Assembly (NCBI GenBank): GCA_005889405.1
Contig: VBFY01000055.1
Coordinates: 22,376 to 86,375 of the forward strand
DNA length: 64,000 nt
Direction of reading: 5' to 3'
DNA from: Chloroflexota bacterium
Lineage (GTDB): Bacteria; Chloroflexota; Limnocylindria; P2-11E
The position numbers and the translations under genes are program-made. Positions within the stretch are counted from its first letter, which is position 1; each line of letters opens with the position of its first letter. The notes under the pieces were generated by a model that saw only the letters and a list, made by a program, of their open reading frames with translations, had not been told where the DNA came from and made no database searches. Positions 1 to 9,254 of this stretch are shown here, piece by piece.

Positions 1-501
1 GGACGTGCTCTGGCCAAGCGTGCTTGGATGGGTGTAGCGCACGCACCACGGGACGTCGCCGCACGGGACGGAGTGGTGCTCGCCGTTGACGATGTCGCCG
101 ATCCGCCCGATGGCCTCACCGAGCGCGATCCCGATGACGCTGATGTCGAACATGAAGCCGACCGGCAGACGCAGCCGGCGCGCGGCGAGGTAACCGGCGA
201 TGGTCGAGCCGATCGGTGCGCCCATAGTCCCGATGCCGCCGCTCCAGAACTGAAGCGCGCGCAGCGGGTCGTTCGCGTACAGGGCCCAGTTGTCCGTGAC
301 ATGCGCGATGCGCGCGCCGATGAGTCCACCGATGACGACCGCGATCGCGAAGGGATAGATCCGCTCGTCGCGCACCAAGTAGCGCGCGCAGCGGATCGAC
401 ACGAACGCTCCAGCGAGCATTCCGACGAAGGCGAAGATCGAGTGCCAGGCGACGCGGAGTGACCCGATCAGCAGATCCGGGTCGAACGGCAGCTCGATCA
501 G
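1..501 (-). CDS. lgt: Second Lgt-like prolipoprotein diacylglyceryl transferase, 3' end cut by window edge
   Basis: Membrane enzyme family that moves diacylglycerol from phosphatidylglycerol to the lipobox cysteine of prelipoproteins. The visible 167 codons align position by position with the neighbouring lgt: PFDP near the N-terminus, AWH at about residues 19-21, a WSGGIG segment, and the signature IGRIGDIVNGEHHSVPC. No ATG, GTG or TTG lies in frame near the N-terminus. The codon aligned with the neighbour's ATG is CTG at 499-501, which overlaps the upstream lgt stop as CTGA and has GGAG about 9 nt upstream. I infer a CTG start coupled to lgt. The catalytic loop differs from the neighbour (IGTMG versus IAIWG), so the copies may not be equivalent. 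The C-terminus lies outside the window. Confidence 0.85.
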   Translation of the reverse strand, partial: MIELPFDPDLLIGSLRVAWHSIFAFVGMLAGAFVSIRCARYLVRDERIYPFAIAVVIGGLIGARIAHVTDNWALYANDPLRALQFWSGGIGTMGAPIGSTIAGYLAARRLRLPVGFMFDISVIGIALGEAIGRIGDIVNGEHHSVPCGDVPWCVRYTHPSTLGQSTS

Positions 502-1295
502 GTCGTCGCCATCTCCGGCGCACGACGCCCGAACACCGTCAGCCGGATGATCATCGGAATCGCCCCGGCGAGCACGAAGAGGGCGATGACTTGGTCTTCG
601 CGGAGCCCGAAGACGTAGGTCGGGTCGTTGATGCGTAGGAAGCCGAGCAGCAGTCGACCGATGCCGTACCACGCGGCGGCGAGCCAGAAGATCAGGCCGT
701 CGCGAAGCCCGCGCCCGCGAAGCGCAAGCGCGGCCGCCATGCCGATCAGATTCCAGACGAGGTCATAGCCGACGACGAGATGCACCGGCCCCGGCTGACC
801 CAGATATCCCGGACCGTCATACGTGTAGCCGACGCAGAGCCCGTACGGGGCTTCGCAAGGGACAGCGTGATGCTCGCCGTTGATGATGTCGCCGATCCGC
901 CCGATCGCGAAGCCGAGCAAGATGCCAGGGGCTGCCGCGTCGGCGCCGAACCCGATCGGCAGATGCCGGCGGATGCCGACGAGAAGGCCCGCGAGCACGC
1001 CGCCAACCGCGCCGCCCCAGATCGCGATCCCGCCCTGCCAAATCAGGAGGATCTGCACCGGGTCCGCGAGATAGAACTGCCACCGATCGATGATCGCAAC
1101 GAGGCGCGCGCCGAGGATGCCAGCGACGACGCCCCACGTCGCAACGGCGGTCGCGTCCTCCTCGGAGATGCGAAGACGAACGAGCCGCAGCGGGAGCCAC
1201 ACGCCGAACAGGATGCCAACCGCGGTGAAGATGCCGTGCCACGCGATGCTCAGCGGCCCGATGTGGATGTTGGGATCAAACGGAATCGAGATCAT
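498..1295 (-). CDS. lgt: Prolipoprotein diacylglyceryl transferase
   Basis: Polytopic inner-membrane enzyme for the first step of lipoprotein maturation. The 265-residue length is normal. The family signature is read as GRIGDIINGE, with the essential Arg and Glu present; the residue that is usually Asn after GRxG is Asp in both copies here. The GGIAIWGG segment matches the Trp-type variant common in actinobacterial homologues rather than the His of E. coli Lgt. ATG start. It follows secA after about 165 nt of repeat-containing spacer and its TGA overlaps the second lgt by 4 nt. At least two lipoproteins in the window (22.3 kb and 60.5 kb) are plausible substrates. Confidence 0.95.
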   Translation of the reverse strand: MISIPFDPNIHIGPLSIAWHGIFTAVGILFGVWLPLRLVRLRISEEDATAVATWGVVAGILGARLVAIIDRWQFYLADPVQILLIWQGGIAIWGGAVGGVLAGLLVGIRRHLPIGFGADAAAPGILLGFAIGRIGDIINGEHHAVPCEAPYGLCVGYTYDGPGYLGQPGPVHLVVGYDLVWNLIGMAAALALRGRGLRDGLIFWLAAAWYGIGRLLLGFLRINDPTYVFGLREDQVIALFVLAGAIPMIIRLTVFGRRAPEMATT

Positions 1296-1347
1296 GGAAC
1301 TCTTGCTGTGGGTCGACGCCGCGGATCCTGCCGCGGCTCGGGGTCCT

Positions 1348-1421
1348 CGCTCGCTCGAAACACGCCCGCTCGGTCTTCTTCTAGGTCGTCCCCTCGTATC
1401 GCGGGCTCAACTCTCGCTCGC
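1348..1421 (-). repeat. Dispersed intergenic repeat, copy 1 (secA-lgt spacer)
   Basis: Read on the minus strand, this spacer holds two blocks in the same order as the repeat at 46.87-47.05 kb. Block 1 (1406-1421) matches 46884-46899 except for two adjacent bases. Block 2 (1348-1371, 24 nt) matches 47024-47047 except for two adjacent bases. The intervening sequence is not conserved. It lies wholly outside coding sequence. Confidence 0.6.
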
Positions 1422-1460
1422 GAGGACCCGACTCGCCGCGTCACCCGCGGCGTCGCCTCG

Positions 1461-4076
1461 CTAGCGTCCATGACATTTCTTGAACTTCTTCCCGGACCCG
1501 CACCAGCATGGATCGTTCCGCCCGAGTTTCGCTTTCCCCGTGCTCGTGGTCGGCGTCTGTTCGTCGCGATTCGTTCGCAGGTCCGCGCGGCCCGTCGCAG
1601 TCGTACCGTTCCCTGAGGTCGACGTCTGCTGCGGCGGCGCACTTCCCTGCTGCTGCTCCGTCTGCTCGGCTTGCTCGGCGGTACGCACCGAGACACGCAG
1701 CACCGTCTGGGCGACTCCGGCGGCGACGCGAGATTGCATCTGCTGGAAGTAATCGTGTGCCTCGCGTTTGTAGGCGACGAGCGGATCCTGCTGTCCGTAG
1801 CCCCGCAGGTAGATCCCTTCGCGGAGCTCCTCCATCGCGGTGAGGTGCTCGACCCAGTGCGTGTCGATCGTCCGCAACATCACCCAGCGCTCGACCGCGC
1901 GCATGACCTCTGGATCGCCGAGCTCGGCCTCCTTGGCGGCGTACGCGTCGTCGACGATCTGCGCTACGGTGTCGCGCAGCTCCTCGAGGCCGGATGGCTC
2001 GCCGAACGAGCCTTCCGCGAGGTCATGACCCACGAGCGCGCCGAGCGCGGCCGCCAGCTTGTGTAGATCCCAGTCCTCGGGATCCGGTGAGGTCGCCTCC
2101 GCATCGACGATGGCCGAGGCCTCGTCGTGCAGGAAGTCGAGGACGGTCTCGCGGACGTCGCCCTTCTCCAGGATTTTGCGGCGGTCCTTGTAGATCTCGT
2201 TGCGCTGGTTGTTGAGCACGTCGTCGAACTCGAGCGCGCGCTTGCGCATGTCGAAGTTGCGTGTCTCGACCTTGATCTGCGCCTGCGTGATCGCGCCCGT
2301 GACCATCCCCGACTCGATGGGTGCCTCGTCGTTCATGCCCATCTTCCCGAGGAGCCCGGCGACTCGCTCGGAGGCGAAGATGCGGATCAGGTCATCCTCG
2401 AGCGAGTTGAAGAAGCGCGTCGTTCCCGGATCGCCTTGGCGGCCGGAGCGACCGCGGAGCTGGTTGTCGATGCGACGCGCCTCGTGGCGCTCGGTGCCGA
2501 TAACGTGAAGACCGCCGAGGTCGACGACGCCCTGGCCGAGCAGGATGTCGACACCGCGACCGGCCATGTTCGTCGAGAGGGTGACCGCGCCCCGCTGCCC
2601 GGCCTCGGCGATGATGAGCGCCTCGCGCTCGTGGTTCTTCGCGTTCAGGACTTCGTGCTTGATGCCGTGCCGGCGCAGCTCGTCCGACAGCTGCTGGCTC
2701 TTCTCGACCGAGGTGGTGCCAATGAGCACTGGCTGGCCGCGCTGATTGCGCTGCTTGACATCGGCGATGACCGCGTTCCACTTCCCCTTCTCGGTGGCAT
2801 AGACGAGGTCGGGATCGTCCTTCCGGACCATCGGTCGATGCGTGGGGATCTGCGTGACCTCGAGCTTGTAGACCTTGAAGAGCTCTTCGGCCTCGGTCGC
2901 AGCGGTACCGGTCATGCCCGCGAGCTTCTCGTACATCCGGAAGTAGTTCTGGATCGTGATCGTCGCGAAGGTCCGCGTCTCGCGCTGGATCTTGACCGCT
3001 TCCTTCGCCTCGACCGCCTGGTGCAGGCCGTCGCTCCAGCGGCGGCCGGGCATCAGGCGGCCGGTGAACTCGTCGACGATGACGACCTCACCGTCCTTGA
3101 CCACGTATTCCTTGTCGCGGTGGTACATGGCATGCGCCTTCAGCGCGTTGTCCATGAAGTGCACCGCCGTCACGTCGCCCTCGTACATGTTTTGTATCCC
3201 GAGCATCTTCTCGGTCTTCGCGATGCCCTCCTCGGTCAGCGACACGGCGTGCTGCTTTTCCTCGAGGAGGTAGTCCGTCTCGGGCCGCAGCTTCTTCGCC
3301 ACCGACGCGAAGCGGTGGTACTGCTCGGAGACATCCTCCGCTGGCGAGCTGATGATGAGCGGCGTTCGCGCCTCATCGATGAGGATCGAGTCGGCCTCGT
3401 CGACGATCGCGTAATACAGGTCGCGCTGCACCATGCGGGCGAGGTCGTCGACCATGTTGTCGCGCAGGTAATCGAAGCCGAACTCGCTGTTCTGGCCATA
3501 GGTGATGTCGGCGAGATACGCCTCGCGTCGCGTCACGTCGCGCCAGTGGCGGTGACGCTCGTCCACCGCCTCGAGCACGACGCTCGTGTCGTAGATCGCC
3601 GATTTCTCGTGCGCGATGTACGCCACGGTCATGCCGAGCAGGTCGTAGATCGGCGCCATCCAGCCGGCACCGGTCTTCGCGAGGTAGTCGTTCGTTGTGA
3701 CGAGGTGCGCACCCTTTCCCGCGAGCGCGTTCAGGTACAGCGCGGCTGATGCGACCAGCGTCTTGCCCTCGCCCGTCTTCATCTCCGCGATGTGACCCTT
3801 GTGCAGCGCCATCGCGCCCATCAGCTGAACATCGAAATGACGCTGGCCCAGCGTTCGTCGCGCCGCGTCGCGGACGACCGCGAACGCCTCCGGCAGGATG
3901 TCGTCGAGCGTCTCGCCCTTTGCGAGGCGGTCGCGGAACTCCGCCGTGCGCGCCCGCAGGGCGTCGTCGGACAGCGCCTTCGTCCCGGCCTCGAGCGCGT
4001 TGATCTTCACGACGACCTTCTTCAGTCGTCGGAGCTCGGCCTCGTTGGAGTCGAAGATGCGCCCGAGGACGCTCAA
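1461..4076 (-). CDS. secA: Preprotein translocase ATPase SecA
   Basis: ATP-driven motor of the Sec pathway, working with SecYEG at the cytoplasmic membrane. 871 residues, a usual length. Walker A is MKTGEGKT (about residues 99-106), the DEAD-type segment reads VDEADSILIDEARTPLI, the helicase motif TNMAGRGVDI is present, and the C-terminus is a complete SEC-C zinc tail (NDPCWCGSGKKFKKCHG). A Gln/Thr/Ser-rich linker precedes the tail. The start is TTG at 4074-4076, 10 nt after the prs stop, which suggests co-transcription with prs. Confidence 0.97.
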   Translation of the reverse strand: MSVLGRIFDSNEAELRRLKKVVVKINALEAGTKALSDDALRARTAEFRDRLAKGETLDDILPEAFAVVRDAARRTLGQRHFDVQLMGAMALHKGHIAEMKTGEGKTLVASAALYLNALAGKGAHLVTTNDYLAKTGAGWMAPIYDLLGMTVAYIAHEKSAIYDTSVVLEAVDERHRHWRDVTRREAYLADITYGQNSEFGFDYLRDNMVDDLARMVQRDLYYAIVDEADSILIDEARTPLIISSPAEDVSEQYHRFASVAKKLRPETDYLLEEKQHAVSLTEEGIAKTEKMLGIQNMYEGDVTAVHFMDNALKAHAMYHRDKEYVVKDGEVVIVDEFTGRLMPGRRWSDGLHQAVEAKEAVKIQRETRTFATITIQNYFRMYEKLAGMTGTAATEAEELFKVYKLEVTQIPTHRPMVRKDDPDLVYATEKGKWNAVIADVKQRNQRGQPVLIGTTSVEKSQQLSDELRRHGIKHEVLNAKNHEREALIIAEAGQRGAVTLSTNMAGRGVDILLGQGVVDLGGLHVIGTERHEARRIDNQLRGRSGRQGDPGTTRFFNSLEDDLIRIFASERVAGLLGKMGMNDEAPIESGMVTGAITQAQIKVETRNFDMRKRALEFDDVLNNQRNEIYKDRRKILEKGDVRETVLDFLHDEASAIVDAEATSPDPEDWDLHKLAAALGALVGHDLAEGSFGEPSGLEELRDTVAQIVDDAYAAKEAELGDPEVMRAVERWVMLRTIDTHWVEHLTAMEELREGIYLRGYGQQDPLVAYKREAHDYFQQMQSRVAAGVAQTVLRVSVRTAEQAEQTEQQQGSAPPQQTSTSGNGTTATGRADLRTNRDEQTPTTSTGKAKLGRNDPCWCGSGKKFKKCHGR

Positions 4077-4086
4077 GGGTCGATCG

Positions 4087-5076
4087 CTAGGTGACCGGCA
4101 GCGGCATCTGCGATCCCGGTGGATTGAAGAGCGCGCCGACGGATTCGCCCTCGTGGATACGGCGGATCGCCTCCGCGAAGAGCGGGGCGACCGTCAGGAC
4201 ACGCACCTTCTCGTTGTTGCGCACAGATGGCGGCATCGGGCAGGTATCCGTGGTGATGAGCTCCACGATACCGCTCGCCGTGAGACGCTCGGCGGCGTTG
4301 TCGCTGAAAACGCCATGCGTGCAGGCGGCCCAGATCTCATCGACGCCGCGCTCCTGCAGGACCCTCACCGCGTTCAGCTGCGTCGTGCCACGGTCGATCT
4401 CGTCATCGATGACGATCGCGCGTTTGCGGTCGATGTCGCCGATCACTCCCACGATCTCGCTGCGACCGCTGTTGTCGCGGTGCGTCTTCTGCATGAACAC
4501 GAGTGGGATGTCCAGCATCTCGCCGATCCGGCGCGCTTGGTTCGCATAGCCGAGGTCGGGTACGACGAGCGCACATTGGTCGGGGGCCGACTCCACGATC
4601 GTGCGGAGGTGCTCGACGATCAGGTTACGCGCCGACAGCTCGTCCCCCGGGATGCTGAAGAAGCCCTGGATCTGCATCTGGTGCATGTCCATGGTGAGGA
4701 AGCGATTCGCTCCCGCGACGGCGATGATGTCCGCGAGCAGGCGCGCGGTGATGGGCACGCGTGGCTGGTCCTTCTTGTCGCTCCGGCCGTAGGCGTAGTA
4801 GGGCATGACCGCGGTGATGCGCCCCGCCGAAGCGCGCTTGAACGCGTCGACCATGATGAGCAGCTCCATGATCGCGTCGCTCACCGAGGGACCGGTGAGG
4901 GACTGGACCACGAACACGTCGTGCTCGCGCACGTTCTCGTTGACCTTCACGAAGATGTTGTCGTTCGCGAACTTGAAGACCTCGGCCGCTCCCAGCGGGA
5001 TCTCGAGGGCACGGCAGATGTCGCGCGCAAACGTTGGATGAGCGTTGCCGGTGTAGACGGACAGTCCCCCGTACAC
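4087..5076 (-). CDS. prs: Ribose-phosphate pyrophosphokinase
   Basis: Makes PRPP from ribose 5-phosphate and ATP for nucleotide, His and Trp synthesis. 329 residues. The catalytic flexible-loop and ATP region (YYAYGRSDKKDQPR), the metal-binding segment DMHQMQIQGFF and the PRPP-binding loop (VIDDEIDRGTTQ, in place of the commoner DDMIDTAGT) are all present. GTG start. It is first of a prs-secA pair on the minus strand, with a divergent small membrane-protein gene upstream. Confidence 0.95.
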   Translation of the reverse strand: MYGGLSVYTGNAHPTFARDICRALEIPLGAAEVFKFANDNIFVKVNENVREHDVFVVQSLTGPSVSDAIMELLIMVDAFKRASAGRITAVMPYYAYGRSDKKDQPRVPITARLLADIIAVAGANRFLTMDMHQMQIQGFFSIPGDELSARNLIVEHLRTIVESAPDQCALVVPDLGYANQARRIGEMLDIPLVFMQKTHRDNSGRSEIVGVIGDIDRKRAIVIDDEIDRGTTQLNAVRVLQERGVDEIWAACTHGVFSDNAAERLTASGIVELITTDTCPMPPSVRNNEKVRVLTVAPLFAEAIRRIHEGESVGALFNPPGSQMPLPVT

Positions 5077-5154
5077 GGCTCCCCCTCAGCGCGTGGTGAG
5101 TAGCAGGAGCGTGCGTCCCCTGCAACGAAAGTATACGGACGATACCCTCCCCTC

Positions 5155-5325
5155 GTGAGCGCCGCGACGGGCCACCGCATCCGCTGGATCCTGGTCTGGC
5201 TGCTCGTCGCGGCGTGGTTCGTCGCCCTCGCGCTGAACATCGCCGGCAACCTCGTGCACCTGTTGCTCTTGGGCGCGATCGGCATCCTCGTCTACGAGCT
5301 CCTGGTGGAGGACGCGCTCGCTTAG
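5155..5325 (+). CDS. Small lmo0937/DUF5670-like membrane protein
   Basis: A 56-residue protein with GTG start. It has a short basic N-terminus (GHRIRW) and two hydrophobic segments separated by NIAGN, followed by an acidic tail. The arrangement of an N-terminal helix (WILVWLLVAAW), a small Gly/Asn turn and a second helix (LLLLGAIGILVY) resembles the small lmo0937/DUF5670 family, whose function is unknown. It runs divergently from prs and its stop overlaps the convergent PHP gene by 4 nt. Confidence 0.6.
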   Translation: MSAATGHRIRWILVWLLVAAWFVALALNIAGNLVHLLLLGAIGILVYELLVEDALA

Positions 5326-6086
5326 CGCGCCGCGCGCACCCGTTCGCCCGCGAGGAATCGCTCGTGGGGCAGCGAAGCCGCCTGGATCATCGCCGCGGTC
5401 CGCTCGAGCGGCGCGAGGGGCCCATGCGTGTCGGACCCGACCGAGAAACGGGCGCCCATCCGCTGCGCTCGCTCGAGGAACTGGCGGTGCGGCACGCCAT
5501 ACGCCTCGTTGACCTCGATCGCGACGTCGGCGTCGAGGCAGAGCTGGATGAGCCTCTCCTGCCAGTCCGTGGGATACGTGCGTTCGGGCTCGCCGAGCGC
5601 CGCAAGCGGCGACATCGTGCCGTGCCCGAGGATGTCGATCCCGTCGCGCTCGAAGCTCTCGCGCACGACCTCGAGCATGCGCTCGCGGATGCGCTGTGCG
5701 AGCGCGCTATCGCCGAAACGCTCGCGCTCCGAGAACGACGCGAGCTTTCCCTTGAGGAAAGCGCCAGCCTCATCGAACGGGATCCGCACGCCGTCGACCT
5801 CCAGCTGGTGTAGCGCGCCGATCACGTAGTGGAGCGACGCACGGGTCGACGCGCGCAGCGGCGGCGCGACGCCGATGTCGTACTCGAGACCGACGCGCAG
5901 TCCGAGTCGCGCGGCGTCGTCGAGATACCGCAGGACATCGTCATCGTCGCGCATCTTCCCTGGCCACGGGAAGTGATCCGAGACGCCGTGCGGCCGCACG
6001 GACACCGTTCTCGCGCGCTCCGCCAGCGTTACCGTCCCGTCCGAGCGCTCGCTGTGGATGTGGTGGTCAAAGAGGCGCAGGCTCAA
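5322..6086 (-). CDS. PHP-domain phosphoesterase, histidinol-phosphatase-like
   Basis: Metal-dependent PHP-fold phosphoesterase. Motifs seen: DHHIHSERSDG at the N-terminus, GVSDH, a conserved GLEYDIG segment, ILGHG, the EVNEA segment and the terminal GSDTHG, which together supply the metal ligands of the family. The HisK-type arrangement suggests histidinol phosphate or a related small phosphate as substrate, but no his genes are nearby. I prefer the TTG start at 6084-6086, which overlaps the preceding stop as TTGA; a GTG at 6107 would add seven residues. Confidence 0.8.
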   Translation of the reverse strand: MSLRLFDHHIHSERSDGTVTLAERARTVSVRPHGVSDHFPWPGKMRDDDDVLRYLDDAARLGLRVGLEYDIGVAPPLRASTRASLHYVIGALHQLEVDGVRIPFDEAGAFLKGKLASFSERERFGDSALAQRIRERMLEVVRESFERDGIDILGHGTMSPLAALGEPERTYPTDWQERLIQLCLDADVAIEVNEAYGVPHRQFLERAQRMGARFSVGSDTHGPLAPLERTAAMIQAASLPHERFLAGERVRAAR

Positions 6087-7189
6087 GGCTCGGGATGTCC
6101 GGACCACGCGGCTTCGACCAGTGTCCAGAGCACGCCGGACACGAGGGTGTGCCCGCCCAGGAGCAGCGGGAAGCGAGCCGCTCGTGCGGCCGCGGTGAAG
6201 GCGCGCAGCTCCCCGTCCGCCAGCGAGTCCGCGCGGAAGAGATCCGACGCGAAACGTTCCTGCGCGTTCGGCTGCCAGCCGAGGTGCGAGAAGAGCACGC
6301 GCGTGTCGAAGAGCATCCCGTCGCCGAGCTCACCGAGCCGCGCGAAGAAATCCTCCGGCCCGATCTCGCGATAGAGAAAGCCGAGCACGGTACGCGCCTC
6401 GCCCGACGTATCTCGGCCCGCGGCCTGCATGCCTCGCTCTTCCGCCAGCATGCGCACGCGGCACGCGGTCTGGGACTCGAGATACGACCACACCGGTGCG
6501 CCGACGCGGCCAGCGACGACGAGCTCGCGCTCCGGGGTCGTCACGAGCCGCATGAGCGCATCGATGCGCTCGCCGAGCTCGTGCTCCCATGTGTCGAGGG
6601 CCCGCAGCTCCGGTGGACACGCGGGATGTCGCTGCAGGACCGCGGCGTCGGCCGGCGTGTCGACATCGAGAAGCGTGGCCGCGGACCGGTCGAGCTGGCG
6701 CGACGAGAGGCCGCCCTGCTGATGCAAACGGCGCGGGAGTGGATTGTCGGTGGCCGGAAGGTCGATAACGGTAAGGGCCGATGCCGGCGTGAAGGCGACG
6801 AGATCGGCGGAGTAGTAGTTGTTCGAGAGCACGAGCGCCTCGCCCGCGTCGATCTCCTCGCGCAGCCGCGCGAGCTCCTCGGTGCTCAGGAGCGCCCCGG
6901 CGCCCGCGCCAATTGTCGCCATCCGCTCGAGGCGGCGCGCGTGCGAGAGACCAAGAAGCTCCTGGCCGAAGTGGAAAGGATCGGTGCGCGGAGCGACGAC
7001 GTCCGCGCCGCCGTGCGCGAACGCCGCCCGCGCTTCGGCGTCGGCGGTCACCCCGATGAGCGGTGCGAAGCCCGCGCCGCCCGCACGCGAGAGCACCACG
7101 GCACCGATCGCGATCTTGATCGAATCGAGGCGCCGCTCGATCTCGGATGGACCGCCGCGGCCGAAGAAGACGATGAACGCCGTCGTCAC
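6083..7189 (-). CDS. Nucleotidyltransferase-like protein of unknown function
   Basis: 368 residues with a GTG start overlapping the upstream stop as GTGA. The first half resembles MobA/CofC-type nucleotidyltransferases: AGGAGFAPL early, ALVLSNNYYSADLVAF in the middle, a DNPLPRRL segment, and LLDVDTPADAAVLQ, which matches the DVDTPED closure seen in that superfamily. The second half (GRVGAPVWSYLE onward) resembles nothing I recognise. Substrate unknown. Not likely to be true CofC or MobA, since no F420 or molybdopterin genes are seen. Confidence 0.5.
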   Translation of the reverse strand: MTTAFIVFFGRGGPSEIERRLDSIKIAIGAVVLSRAGGAGFAPLIGVTADAEARAAFAHGGADVVAPRTDPFHFGQELLGLSHARRLERMATIGAGAGALLSTEELARLREEIDAGEALVLSNNYYSADLVAFTPASALTVIDLPATDNPLPRRLHQQGGLSSRQLDRSAATLLDVDTPADAAVLQRHPACPPELRALDTWEHELGERIDALMRLVTTPERELVVAGRVGAPVWSYLESQTACRVRMLAEERGMQAAGRDTSGEARTVLGFLYREIGPEDFFARLGELGDGMLFDTRVLFSHLGWQPNAQERFASDLFRADSLADGELRAFTAAARAARFPLLLGGHTLVSGVLWTLVEAAWSGHPEP

Positions 7190-8637
7190 CGACGCGACGG
7201 TAACACCGACTCCACCCGTAGCAGGAAGAGCAGTGCGAGCGCGCTCAGCCCGGCCGCGGCGATCACGCGGATGCCGCCCTCGGGCATGCTGCGCAGCACG
7301 AAGAGCCACTGCGGATCGCCCCAGTCCAGCAGGCGCGACGGATCGACGTTGATGTTCGCGGGATGGAGATCCCAGGTGTTCTGGTCGTAGACGAACGCTG
7401 CGGCCTGGAAGATGAGGAGCGACCACGCGGCACAGAGGCCGAACACAACGCGTGCGGCGACGCGCGCGAGCAGGCCGTGCCCGATCCCCCACGCCAGGAT
7501 CACGAACAACGCCGGCGCGAGATCGTCGAGGAAGCGCGGGCCGAACACACGACCGCCCCACCACTCCGCGTAGGTCGAATACAGGATCGCCGTCGCAGCC
7601 CAGGCGTACAAGAGCGACAGGAGCCGAAGCTCGAGGTGATCACGGCCGGGCCGGAGGAGCACGATCGTCGCGAACGCGAAGAGGATGTATGGCTCGTAGA
7701 CGAAGAGCCCGCGGCTCGGCGAAATCAGTAGGCCATACAACCCGACGAGCGGCGACGTATCGAACGGCTTGGTCCCGTACCCCTGTTCGAGCGGGTTGCC
7801 GAAGGCGACAGCGTTGTAGGCGAGGAGCGGGAGCACGCCGATCGCCGCTCCGACGATCGCGAAGATGGTGGCGCGTACGCGACCGGCGGGCACGAACGGG
7901 ACGAGCATCGCGGTCGTCTGGCGTACCACGGCGCCGAAACCAAGCGCGGCACCCGCCACGAGTTCCCGCCACAGCGCAACAGGTCTCGCGAGGAAGACGA
8001 GCCAGAGCGCGAGCGCGATGGCGAGATGGACGCCGGCGTGCTGCCAGAGCGCCTGCGACGCGACGGTGCGCACGCTCGTGCCAAAGAAGTACAGAAGCAC
8101 GAGAACGAGCGCCCAGCGTTCGCGAGCGAAACGGCGCATGACCGACCACAGCAGCAGTGTCGCGATCACCTCGATCGTCGCGGCGGCAAGGTGGCCCACG
8201 CGCACGAGCAGCCCGAGGTCCAGCGCGTGCGCCCCCGCGAGCACGAACGGCACGAAGAACGGGAACGCAAGGAATGCGATCCCCGGCGGGAAGATCGAGC
8301 AGACGTGGTCGTTCGGACCCGGGGCTGGAGGACCACCGGGACTCCGAGTAGCTTTGGGCGGCTCCGTCGCGGTGGACTCGCCACAAGCGCGGAAGAAATA
8401 GGCCTCTGAATCAAGCAACCCTGAATTCGCAGGTGCATTTCTGTTGTTCGGATCGACCAATCCGGGTCTGAAGACGAACTCGTCGTAGTCGACGTTGCCC
8501 TCACGCACGACCGTCCATGCGAAGAGCGCGTTCGGTAACACGTCGGGCGACCAGATGTCGTTCAGGTTCGCGAAGGCGAGGACGAAGAGCAGCAGCCCAC
8601 GCATGAACCACTTCGCGACGCCGACACGGTCGCTCAT
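7186..8637 (-). CDS. Polytopic membrane protein, GT-C glycosyltransferase-like
   Basis: 483 residues, ATG start overlapping the comF stop as ATGA. The N-terminus has a helix followed by a long outside loop containing an acidic segment (NVDYDEF). About ten hydrophobic segments follow, then a C-terminal extracytoplasmic region. The topology, with an acidic first loop, suits the GT-C fold of lipid-linked-sugar glycosyltransferases such as PMT/ArnT-type enzymes. I see no diagnostic DxD in the classical position, so the activity is inferred from topology. An in-frame extension further upstream exists but runs antisense-like through comF and is not used. Confidence 0.6.
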   Translation of the reverse strand: MSDRVGVAKWFMRGLLLFVLAFANLNDIWSPDVLPNALFAWTVVREGNVDYDEFVFRPGLVDPNNRNAPANSGLLDSEAYFFRACGESTATEPPKATRSPGGPPAPGPNDHVCSIFPPGIAFLAFPFFVPFVLAGAHALDLGLLVRVGHLAAATIEVIATLLLWSVMRRFARERWALVLVLLYFFGTSVRTVASQALWQHAGVHLAIALALWLVFLARPVALWRELVAGAALGFGAVVRQTTAMLVPFVPAGRVRATIFAIVGAAIGVLPLLAYNAVAFGNPLEQGYGTKPFDTSPLVGLYGLLISPSRGLFVYEPYILFAFATIVLLRPGRDHLELRLLSLLYAWAATAILYSTYAEWWGGRVFGPRFLDDLAPALFVILAWGIGHGLLARVAARVVFGLCAAWSLLIFQAAAFVYDQNTWDLHPANINVDPSRLLDWGDPQWLFVLRSMPEGGIRVIAAAGLSALALLFLLRVESVLPSRR

Positions 8638-9254
8638 GCGTCCAGCGCGACGACGTACGAGCGGACGGCTCGAGCACCGGCGGCCCGCAGCGCGCCGATT
8701 GCCGCCGCGAGGGTCGCACCGGTCGTCGCGACGTCGTCGACCAGCGCGACGCGCGCGCCGCGTAGCGCCCCGGCTTCGGCGACGTACGCGCCACGGAGGT
8801 TCGCGGCTCGCGCAGCGCGATCGAGCGCGACCTGCGGTACGGCGGGCCGGATGCGTCTGAGCGGGACGCGCAGCGGCAGCGCGGTGCGCTCGGCGACGGT
8901 GGCCGCGAGCAGCCAGGCCTGGTCGTAGCCGCGCGCGCGAGCGCGTTCGCGATGCAGGACCGCGGGCACGACGACATCGAGCGCGGTGCCCGTCGCGAGA
9001 TCGCTCGCGACGCACGAAGCGACGAGCGTGCCGAGCTCTTTCGCGAGCGCCCGTTCGCCCCCGTACTTGAAGCGGTGGATGGCCTCGCGGAGCGCACCGC
9101 CGTACGTGCCGGCGGCGGTCACGCGTCCATGGCGGACCGGCTCGCACAGATCACGGCACGCCAGGCACAGCCAGCTACCGGCGGCGCCGCATCCGGCACA
9201 CCGCGGTGCGAGGAGCAGGTCGAGTGCGGCATCCGCGGCCGTGTTGGAGATCAC
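8634..9254 (-). CDS. comF: ComF family phosphoribosyltransferase-like protein
   Basis: 206 residues. Two CxxC knuckles near the N-terminus (CAGCG and CLAC) form the zinc site typical of ComF. The PRPP-type loop reads VALVDDVATTGATL. The GYDQAWLLA segment and the RAARAANLRGAY segment are also family hallmarks. ComF proteins act in DNA uptake in naturally competent bacteria; here the nearby Tad clusters give some context but no comEC is present. The start is GTG, overlapping the DUF192 stop as GTGA. Confidence 0.85.
   Translation of the reverse strand: MISNTAADAALDLLLAPRCAGCGAAGSWLCLACRDLCEPVRHGRVTAAGTYGGALREAIHRFKYGGERALAKELGTLVASCVASDLATGTALDVVVPAVLHRERARARGYDQAWLLAATVAERTALPLRVPLRRIRPAVPQVALDRAARAANLRGAYVAEAGALRGARVALVDDVATTGATLAAAIGALRAAGARAVRSYVVALDA

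Noticed and set aside
780..1616. 278-codon plus-strand frame across lgt
   Set aside because: Antisense shadow; includes ADEKAREHAANR-like charged runs mirrored from membrane helices.
2127..3749. 540-codon plus-strand reading frame opposite secA
   Set aside because: Arg/Asp/Val/Leu-rich composition is typical of antisense frames of GC-rich genes; secA on the minus strand is unambiguous.
8638..9147. Long N-terminal extension of the GT-C-like protein
   Set aside because: It reads comF in the wrong frame; the ATG at 8637 overlaps the comF stop as ATGA and is followed by a membrane segment.
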